Below are positions 33,789 to 39,286 of a stretch of 39,286 nt of DNA, piece by piece. The stretch's first letter is position 1, and every line of letters begins with the position of its first letter. The notes under the pieces were generated by a model. That model ran no database searches and was not told the origin of the DNA. It worked only from the letters and a program-made list of their open reading frames with translations. The stretch covers positions 27,936-67,221 of the forward strand of contig SUXO01000010.1 of the NCBI GenBank assembly GCA_015060885.1, written 5' to 3'. The position numbers were made by a program, and so were the translations under genes. Source of the DNA: Bacteroidales bacterium (GTDB lineage: Bacteria > Bacteroidota > Bacteroidia > Bacteroidales > Bacteroidaceae).

Positions 33789-36692
33789 ATGCAAAAGAGT
33801 TTTTCATTTAAAGGAATTACAAGGAACAGCGACAATCTCCTGGTTGCCGATGGCGAATGTATGGAACTTATAAACCTGCGGGTAAAGGATGGTTGCCTTG
33901 AACCCTATCCGTCGGGGTATAATGAAACCGAACTTGAATGTTGTTTCTCAAAGATATATTGGCATCCCGCTGCCGAAATGTTTTTGTGCCTCGAATACAA
34001 TAACGAAGGGCGGGTGTACATATACGACAAGAATTTCAGGATTGTGAGGGAACGCACTACCGGCGACAGCGTCTACTTCCCCTTGTTGAAAGGGGTGGAG
34101 CGCATAGAGTTTGTCGGTAATATTGTATGTTGCATTGCTGAAACAACAACATATTATTTCATATACGACTCGGTGGAGTATCGTTGGCTGGGAGCACGTC
34201 CCGATATGCCCGAACTCTCCTTCTCTTGCGTGTCGCTTGTGTATGAGGCTGTCAGCGATGATGAATATGTTGCCGGCTACTCTTATCGCAACGGAGATGC
34301 TTCGCTCCGTTGGGGAAACGTTGCAAAGGGATATTTCGACCAGGCGTTGTCCATGTTGCACAGTCGCGGGTATTATGTCGACAGGGCTCTTTTCCGCTAT
34401 GCGTTGAGGCTCTTCGACGGCACTCATTTCTGCTACTCGCCCATATATTATGTCGATGACGACAGCACGAATAACGGGCTTGCACGCGATGCGGCAAACT
34501 TTCAGTCGGAACCGTTGAACCCCGGTACGTTGAGCAGTAAATATGTGGCGAAGGTGCAGGGCTTCATCCCTGCTTTTCATTTGAAGAACCTCAATCTTGC
34601 AGCCTGGGAGAATATAATAGTGGGAATAGATATCTTTACCACAGGCTCCATCTATGGGCACAAAATTGCAAGGTCCAATGAAAAATGGTCGTCGCGTAAC
34701 GGTGTGTACCATTCCGACGAGACGGGCTACGAACGCTATGTCGAAAAGAGCGGGCAGGAGATACTGAACGACGTTGCATCTGCCGCCAGTTTTTATAAAG
34801 TGGCTGAATATAACATTTACGGTGTGCTTGTCGATAACGTCGTGGATGTCTCCTTGTCGAGCCTGGCTCTCTGCGAGAACCTGCCCGACGATAGCGGTTC
34901 GCTGGTCGATCGTAAAGCTGCGTACAGCTACTTTTTCAATGGCCGTCTGCATCTTGCCGGGCTAAAAGAGATGTTTATGAAAGGGTATAACCCGCGTGTC
35001 TATTTGCCTGCAAATGTTACGCCAAGCTGTGCCGACTACGCGCTTGTGGTAACAAGGCTTAAAACCACAGCCGGCATTTCGGTTGTTAAAAGGGAGTATA
35101 TAAGGGATTTTACTCTTGGTCTTGAAAACGGAGAACTCTCGATGTCGCCCTATATAATGTACCCCGATTCGCGTGCCTTTGAGATTACCTTCACAATAAC
35201 GATGGGCGAAACCACATACCGCAGAACATTCCCGTTGAACAGGCATAAGACACTTAACCTTGCCCATTATATAAATGCAAGCGGCAGTCTTTACGAAGTG
35301 ACGCTCGAAGCACATCTTGCCAATGGAGCAACGCCATCCTCTTATGCCGAAAACAATATCCTGGCCTACTTCTCGTACACACCGGGAGTCTATCAGATAT
35401 CATATGTCGCCAATGGTATATGGTATTACGAAGGGAAACCGTTTGTGTTGCGCGACGGCCCCGACGGCAACAGGTATTATCGTATGTTGTCAATTCTCAG
35501 CCCAAGAGCCGGTGACACAATTACAATAACAATAAAAAGGAGCTCTTCCATTACAGAGGTTACCGGTGTAGAGGATATAAAACTCGATGACACCTGGGAA
35601 GTGATAGAGGATATTGAGGATATTGAAGATATTGAAGAGGAGAATGCCTGTGATGTTCGTGCCAACGTGATGAAAGTGTCGGCAGTGGACAATCCCTTCT
35701 ACTTTCCGGCGAAGAATACCTATTCTCCTTCGCGCGAGGCCATTGTTGCAATGTGCAGCAATACTGTGCCTCTTTCACAGGGACAGTTCGGCCAGCATCC
35801 GCTCTACCTCTTCTGCCGCGATGGCGTTTGGGCTATGCAGAGCGATGCTTCGGGTGGTGTCACTTATGCAACGGCCCATCCCGTAGCCCGCGAAATATGC
35901 GTGAATGCAGCCTCGGTGCGCAGTGCATCGTCGGGGATAGTCTTCCTGGGCAAAAGGGGGCTGATGCTTATGCAGGGCAACACTCTTAAATGTCTGTCCG
36001 CTGTCATCGATGCCGATTCGCACTTTATGCAGAATGTGGTTGTGCGCGACCTCTTATATCGCATAGCGATGATTGCCGACAACCACTACTCTCTGAGCCG
36101 AAGAAGTTTCAACGAATATATCAATGGGGAAATTGCAGTGGAGTATATACACGCCGAGAATGAAATCTGGGTTTCAAACAATGCTTATGAGTACTCCTAT
36201 GTGTATTCTCTCGACAATGGCACTTGGACAAAAATATCGCGTAGCTTCATCTGTTTCGTGAACGCCTATCCGCGCCAGCTGTGTATGAGAATCATTGACG
36301 ACAAGAGCTATGTTGCGGTAATCGACAGGAATAATGTGGAGCCTTACTCGCACATTACCCTCCTTACCCGCCCGCAACTTTGGGGCTCTAAACTGCCTAA
36401 ACGCATATTGCAGTTTATGCTTCACGCAGCCATAAAGAGTGCAGCTTCGGCTCCCGCTTACTTCTATCCCGGCTTGGCTTGTTATCTATTGTGCAGCAAC
36501 GACGGTGTACACTTTAAATTGGTGGCAGGAGCCGAAAAGAATAAAGATTTTAATGATATTGTTTTCCCGTATTTCCCAACGAAGGCATACAAATATTATA
36601 TAATAGCCTTGTCGGGTACAATAGGCAATGACAGCCGCATAGTGGGTGCCGAACTCTCCATTGCAGCTGCCTGGGAAAACCGTTTACGTTGA
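33789..36692 (+). CDS. Large virion-type protein (967 residues), possible stabilisation or tail protein
   Basis: The largest island protein. The N terminus (FKGITRNSDNLLVADGECMELINLRVKDG) and the long alternating beta structure, including LAGLKEMFMKGYNPRVYLPA and DGPDGNRYYRMLSIL, recall packaged-DNA stabilisation or tail-attached proteins, several of which are large beta propellers, in other Bacteroidota phages. A run of acidic repeats (EDIEDIEDIEE, coded near 35605-35645 by 9-base direct repeats) splits the protein near residue 610. It follows the spanin-like gene by 4 bases. Family placement is by pattern only. Confidence 0.6.
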   Translation: MQKSFSFKGITRNSDNLLVADGECMELINLRVKDGCLEPYPSGYNETELECCFSKIYWHPAAEMFLCLEYNNEGRVYIYDKNFRIVRERTTGDSVYFPLLKGVERIEFVGNIVCCIAETTTYYFIYDSVEYRWLGARPDMPELSFSCVSLVYEAVSDDEYVAGYSYRNGDASLRWGNVAKGYFDQALSMLHSRGYYVDRALFRYALRLFDGTHFCYSPIYYVDDDSTNNGLARDAANFQSEPLNPGTLSSKYVAKVQGFIPAFHLKNLNLAAWENIIVGIDIFTTGSIYGHKIARSNEKWSSRNGVYHSDETGYERYVEKSGQEILNDVASAASFYKVAEYNIYGVLVDNVVDVSLSSLALCENLPDDSGSLVDRKAAYSYFFNGRLHLAGLKEMFMKGYNPRVYLPANVTPSCADYALVVTRLKTTAGISVVKREYIRDFTLGLENGELSMSPYIMYPDSRAFEITFTITMGETTYRRTFPLNRHKTLNLAHYINASGSLYEVTLEAHLANGATPSSYAENNILAYFSYTPGVYQISYVANGIWYYEGKPFVLRDGPDGNRYYRMLSILSPRAGDTITITIKRSSSITEVTGVEDIKLDDTWEVIEDIEDIEDIEEENACDVRANVMKVSAVDNPFYFPAKNTYSPSREAIVAMCSNTVPLSQGQFGQHPLYLFCRDGVWAMQSDASGGVTYATAHPVAREICVNAASVRSASSGIVFLGKRGLMLMQGNTLKCLSAVIDADSHFMQNVVVRDLLYRIAMIADNHYSLSRRSFNEYINGEIAVEYIHAENEIWVSNNAYEYSYVYSLDNGTWTKISRSFICFVNAYPRQLCMRIIDDKSYVAVIDRNNVEPYSHITLLTRPQLWGSKLPKRILQFMLHAAIKSAASAPAYFYPGLACYLLCSNDGVHFKLVAGAEKNKDFNDIVFPYFPTKAYKYYIIALSGTIGNDSRIVGAELSIAAAWENRLR

Positions 36693-36698
36693 TTTGTT

Positions 36699-37118
36699 AT
36701 GAATATAGTTGTAGATAAAAAGGAACTTTTGGCCGGCTTGCATAAATTGTCGGCTCATTTCGGGATGAAACTTTCAGCTCCCGAACTTGTTGCCTCCACT
36801 GCCGATGACGAAGAGAAAATCTCCATTATGTTACAGGCATCGGCAATGGAACTGCTTAAATTGTTATCGCCCTATGCAATGCTTGATAGTGATGCTTTTC
36901 AGCTCGATTTTACGCTTAAAATGCCTGTCAACTGGAAGAGCGGCAGGCTTGAAAGCCTGGCAGCCCTGTGCAAGGACTATCTGCTGCATTCGCTCTTTTC
37001 CCGCTGGCTCGATTTTGTGAAGAGTGACAGCGCAGGGCTTTACAGGGCGTTGAATAAAGAAACCGCAGCCGCAATCCTGCATATATTGTCGTTGCGCGAA
37101 AAACCGCTCCGTGACTGA
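36699..37118 (+). CDS. Island protein of unknown function, family member 3
   Basis: A 139-residue protein. KKELLAGLHKLSAHFGMKL, ELVASTADDEEKISIML, LLKLLSPYAML, KMPVNW and KDYLLHSLFSRWLDF then LHILSLREKP follow the same order as the two proteins at 27241 and 27723, so it is a shorter third paralogue. It is the last gene of the rightward operon and is followed by a strong terminator. Function unknown. Confidence 0.75.
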   Translation: MNIVVDKKELLAGLHKLSAHFGMKLSAPELVASTADDEEKISIMLQASAMELLKLLSPYAMLDSDAFQLDFTLKMPVNWKSGRLESLAALCKDYLLHSLFSRWLDFVKSDSAGLYRALNKETAAAILHILSLREKPLRD

Positions 37119-37123
37119 ACGGG

Positions 37124-37168
37124 ATAATCAAAAAAAAAGCGAAGAATTCTTCGCTTTTTTTTGATTAT
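37124..37168. terminator. Bidirectional terminator of the structural operon
   Basis: GCGAAGAATTCTTCGC (37139-37154) is a perfect palindrome flanked by nine A and eight T, with outer AATC/GATT pairing. It serves the rightward operon and the convergent leftward pair, whose last stop codon lies inside it. Confidence 0.92.
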
Positions 37169-37380
37169 TGTACAGCCAGCTTTTTCCTTGAATACCGCCG
37201 GTTGGTCTCTTTTATGATATCTTTTTTGTTCCGTCCTATATATATGCTGCATACGGCAAATATAATGAACGCTACGATAAAAGTAATGCTCGATATTGTG
37301 TTTTCCAAAAATCCTTCTGCACTTCCTATTATAAGTGCAAGGCTTATGAGCTGTATTGTAATGAGTGTGTCTGCTTTCAT
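37165..37380 (-). CDS. Small two-span membrane protein
   Basis: A 71-residue protein from MKADTLITIQ (37380). The upstream in-frame Met would add 95 residues that overlap the previous gene and look unlike coding sequence. Residues about 5-22 and 29-48 are hydrophobic with a short acidic link; the tail is basic (GRNKKDIIKETNRRYSRKKL). Size and topology fit a second holin, an antiholin or a superinfection-exclusion type protein; no family can be named. It lies 8 bases after its partner gene. Confidence 0.62.
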   Translation of the reverse strand: MKADTLITIQLISLALIIGSAEGFLENTISSITFIVAFIIFAVCSIYIGRNKKDIIKETNRRYSRKKLAVQ

Positions 37381-37388
37381 AATGGGTG

Positions 37389-37772
37389 TTACTTGTTGTT
37401 TTCGAATGACCAATATATAAGCCCGCTCCCTGCGGTATCGCCGCTCTTGGTTTTGAGCGTTGCCTGGCTTATCAGTTTCCCTTTGCGCAGTAGCAGGACT
37501 TTGCCAATCTCGTTTTTCCCTCCTTCGTGCGGCAATCTTTTTATTTCCATCCTGTATCGGTTGAGTTTTAGTATCCTGCTTCTTTCCCCCAGGAAGTCCT
37601 TGACAAAATCCTCGTCTTTGTATTTGTCGTAAATATGATAACTCTCCGTGAGGTTGCTTGTCCACTCCCGTTTATGCCTGAAAACGTGTAGCAGATGTTC
37701 TGCCCATTCAAGACATTTTTCTGCTATGCAGTCGCATAAATGTCTGCTTTTGCCAACTTCTCTACTTCTCAT
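37389..37772 (-). CDS. Island early-region protein of unknown function
   Basis: A 127-residue protein from MRSREVGKSRHLCDCIAEKC (37772); the longer frame to 37892 enters the operator region. It is basic, with a Cys-rich start, then EDFVKDFLGERSRILKLNRYRMEIKRL and the closing LISQATLKTKSGDTAG. Not recognised. It is first in a leftward pair that is divergent from the S24 repressor gene, a place often held by early or regulatory genes. Confidence 0.6.
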   Translation of the reverse strand: MRSREVGKSRHLCDCIAEKCLEWAEHLLHVFRHKREWTSNLTESYHIYDKYKDEDFVKDFLGERSRILKLNRYRMEIKRLPHEGGKNEIGKVLLLRKGKLISQATLKTKSGDTAGSGLIYWSFENNK

Positions 37773-37891
37773 AATTAAAATAGGTTTTATTTGCTTTTGT
37801 GTTTTATTATAATTTTTGTATGTTTGTCGCAGAAATGGTCTTGTAGCCTTTTTTTGCTTCTGTTTTCGGCTTTTGCAGCCGTTTTGTTGCA

Positions 37892-37979
37892 AAAATAGCC
37901 ATTTGTGGCTGCAAATATAACTTTATATTTGGTAAATGAGGTTGCTATTTTACTCCATTTAGTAAAAAATGGCTATTTT
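37892..37979. promoter_or_regulatory. Divergent control region of the S24 repressor, with operator motifs
   Basis: A rightward promoter is visible: TTTG 37902-37905, 18 bases, TATATTTG 37924-37931. A leftward -7 element TATATTTG is the complement of 37912-37919. Around these lie AAAATAGCCATT (37892-37903) and its perfect inverse AATGGCTATTTT (37968-37979), the near-palindrome TAGCC-N6-GGCT at 37896-37910, AGGTTGCTATTTTA (37939-37952), and TTTTACT / AGTAAAA (37948-37954 / 37961-37967). This is a dense, symmetric operator typical of an autorepressed phage switch. Confidence 0.68.
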
Positions 37980-38025
37980 ATAATTGGTCTAAATAATGCG
38001 CCTTGCGCTGTAACGAATAACAATA

Positions 38026-38658
38026 ATGGACAGAACAATAAAAGATAGGATATTGAGTGTTTTCAAGTTCAAGAAGATAAATGCCAACCGTGCCAGCCGT
38101 CTGCTTGGAATTCCTCAACGAACCCTCAACAGGCAGGTGAACGAGGATGGCAAGGTGGGTATGGAACTTGTCTATTCCCTGCTGAACACTTTTAAGGATA
38201 TCTCCCCCGCCTGGCTGCTGCTCGGGCACGGCGAAATGGTGCAGGATGCCGACGCGCTTGCAGCCGTTGAAGGCTCGGCTCCCTTTTTCAGCAACCTGCC
38301 TGTGAGTGCGGGCTACAAAGAGGCCTTCGACCCTGCGCGGGAGAAACCCACCGGCTTCATATCCATGCCGGGCCTCTCTGCTCAATTCTACTTTCCTGTT
38401 TCGGGTACATCCATGGAACCCGAAATCCATTCGGGCGACATCATTGGCGTGAACAGGGTGGAATCCTTGCGCGACGTGGACCCCGACAAGATATATATGA
38501 TTGTCACAAACGAGTCGCGCATGATAAAGCGTTGTCATTCCGACGAGAACGATGACAGCATAATGTGGTGTGTGTCGCCCAATTATCCCTCGTTCAAGAT
38601 TAACAAGAACGATATATGCGCTCTGTTCCATGTTGTGAACAGAATTGAAAGGCTTTGA
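38026..38658 (+). CDS. S24-family (LexA/CI-like) repressor
   Basis: A 210-residue repressor. Residues about 1-60 hold a small helix-turn-helix (KINANRASRLLGIPQRTLNRQV). A self-cleavage Ala-Gly lies at 95-96 (PVSAGYKE), and the protease has nucleophile Ser129 (PVSGTSMEPEIHSGD) and Lys168 (SRMIKRC). Ser-Lys spacing of 39 and the Ala-Gly site fit RecA-stimulated autocleavage as in LexA and lambda CI. The gene faces the dense operator at 37.9 kb, which suggests autoregulation. DNA damage should relieve repression. Confidence 0.9.
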   Translation: MDRTIKDRILSVFKFKKINANRASRLLGIPQRTLNRQVNEDGKVGMELVYSLLNTFKDISPAWLLLGHGEMVQDADALAAVEGSAPFFSNLPVSAGYKEAFDPAREKPTGFISMPGLSAQFYFPVSGTSMEPEIHSGDIIGVNRVESLRDVDPDKIYMIVTNESRMIKRCHSDENDDSIMWCVSPNYPSFKINKNDICALFHVVNRIERL

Positions 38659-38681
38659 TTATAAGCCTTTATGTCTCCGAT

Positions 38682-38713
38682 ATTATGGCAGGCAAACGCT
38701 TGCCATAATTATT
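38682..38713 (+). terminator. Terminator of the repressor gene
   Basis: The stem ATTATGGCAGGC / GCTTGCCATAAT has one mismatch and a 4-base loop, followed by TATTATATGG. A second hairpin (AAAGGCTT / AAGCCTTT, 38648-38670) spans the stop codon. Confidence 0.65.
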
Positions 38714-38751
38714 ATATGGTATTCCTGAAAAGAATAAAATTCAATTTTTAC

Positions 38752-39033
38752 GGTTCAGTAGAAATTTAGTGTGGACAAATTGCTTCTTTAATAAGTTGTG
38801 CTCCCTCACGCTGCCCTTTGTATAACGAATTATCTCCTGCAATGGTAATTCTAAAAAGAAACCGGCACCGTTAAAATCACAGTGTTTATCCGAGCATTTG
38901 CAGGAGAGAGTGCGAAAGCTCGTGCAAATGAGCGAGTGAAAGTTTACTTGCACGCAAAGCGAATGCAGGCTCACCTGCAAATTCTAGGGGGCTTACTCAA
39001 AACTTTTCGGTGTTATTATCGGCTATTCTCTCA
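38752..39033. repeat. Structured dispersed repeat, copy 2
   Basis: Bases 38752-38915 match 15116-15280 in the same orientation, while 38970-39033 match 15494-15557 perfectly in the inverse orientation. The outer stem ATTTGCAGG / CCTGCAAAT (38896-38904 / 38974-38982) is kept, but the bases between its arms differ from copy 1. No protein is predicted. Confidence 0.78.
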
Positions 39034-39286
39034 ATTAAGAGAGGATTTCTGCTGCACTTTTTGAAAAAAGTGCCCAAAAACGTGGGCAGTCGTACTTACC
39101 AGTCGGCACTTGCTTTGCTCACAAGTCGCTGCTACGCCTGCGACATTCTTCGGTCGCTTCGTGCCTTGCCGCTCACTACTGGTCGCAATGCTTGGGCGTG
39201 GCACGACTCGCTGCGCTCAAACATGTACCACGCTTTTTCCTGCGCATTGCTCGGTAGCTCTCTGTGTCGCGCCACGCAGCCCTTTG
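39034..39286. other. Non-coding, hairpin-containing tail of the window; no gene recognised
   Basis: A hairpin GCACTTTTT / AAAAAGTGC lies at 39054-39073. The rest is GC-richer, with many short motifs such as CGCTTCGTGCC, but no open frame of note in either direction. It probably continues the repeat or an intergenic region beyond the window. Confidence 0.45.

Larger units (their letters stand above)
25208..38713. mobile_element. Compact phage-derived structural island without visible integrase or portal
   Basis: Fifteen genes in four transcription units encode a large terminase, a scaffold-like protein, a capsid protein, probable connector proteins, a holin-like and a u-spanin-like protein, one very large virion-type protein and an S24 repressor. 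Host genes lie directly to the left, and a dispersed repeat lies to the right. No integrase, tRNA target, direct-repeat att pair, replication gene, portal, tape measure or endolysin was found. The left and right boundaries are set by the terminators at 25175 and 38682; the true borders are not proven. Confidence 0.7.

Noticed and set aside
25208-38713. Search for attachment-site direct repeats or a tRNA at the island borders
   Set aside because: No tRNA-like cloverleaf and no convincing direct repeat pair at both borders were seen by eye.

Overview
The window looks like chromosomal DNA of a gut or oral member of the order Bacteroidales (phylum Bacteroidota). The signs are BspA-type leucine-rich repeats, dockerin-like secreted proteins, lipoproteins with a Cys right after the signal peptide, AT-rich intergenic regions, start codons without a strong Shine-Dalgarno, and promoters of the Bacteroidota type (TTTG, about 18-22 bases, then TAnnTTTG or TATCTTCG). 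The genus cannot be fixed from the sequence alone.

Region 1 (1-15.1 kb) is dominated by large exported proteins. The 3' part of a giant BspA-like repeat protein (cut by the window start) ends in two dockerin-like segments, a cohesin-like beta domain and a Bacteroidota C-terminal sorting-type motif. A SIMPL-domain protein and aspartate ammonia-lyase (aspA) follow. Then come two neighbouring Cthe_2159-type beta-helix proteins: a lipoprotein, and a secreted protein with its own N-terminal dockerin-like pair.

Region 2 (15.1-25.2 kb) is host housekeeping sequence: a structured, non-coding dispersed repeat; an OmpH/Skp-like chaperone with a small membrane protein; the M20C dipeptidase pepD; a beta-helix lipoprotein; rlmH and nadC, divergent from a mirror-symmetric promoter pair; a LytS/LytTR-type two-component pair whose kinase has a His-rich extracytoplasmic loop; a guanine-deaminase-like enzyme; a DUF454 membrane protein; and a DUF4488-like secreted protein.

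Region 3 (25.2-38.7 kb) is the most unusual part: a compact 13.5 kb phage-derived island between host genes and a repeat. A leftward operon carries three small genes and a large terminase. A rightward, tightly packed operon carries a scaffold-like protein, a probable major capsid protein, probable connector proteins, a holin-like protein, a unimolecular-spanin-like lipoprotein, a 967-residue virion-type protein and a small protein. A short leftward operon and an S24 (LexA/CI-like) repressor close the island. Three of the small proteins look like paralogues. A recurring operator-like motif (AGGTTGCTnTTTTA and TAGCC-N6-GGCTA) lies at the two divergent control regions, and a partial copy lies in a third gap inside the leftward operon. 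This suggests one SOS-responsive repressor runs the whole island. No integrase, replication gene, recognisable portal, tape measure or endolysin is visible, so this may be a domesticated or satellite-like capsid island, possibly like a gene transfer agent, rather than a complete prophage.

The right end (38.7-39.3 kb) is a second copy of the dispersed repeat seen at 15.1 kb, with one 64-base block perfectly inverted relative to the first copy.
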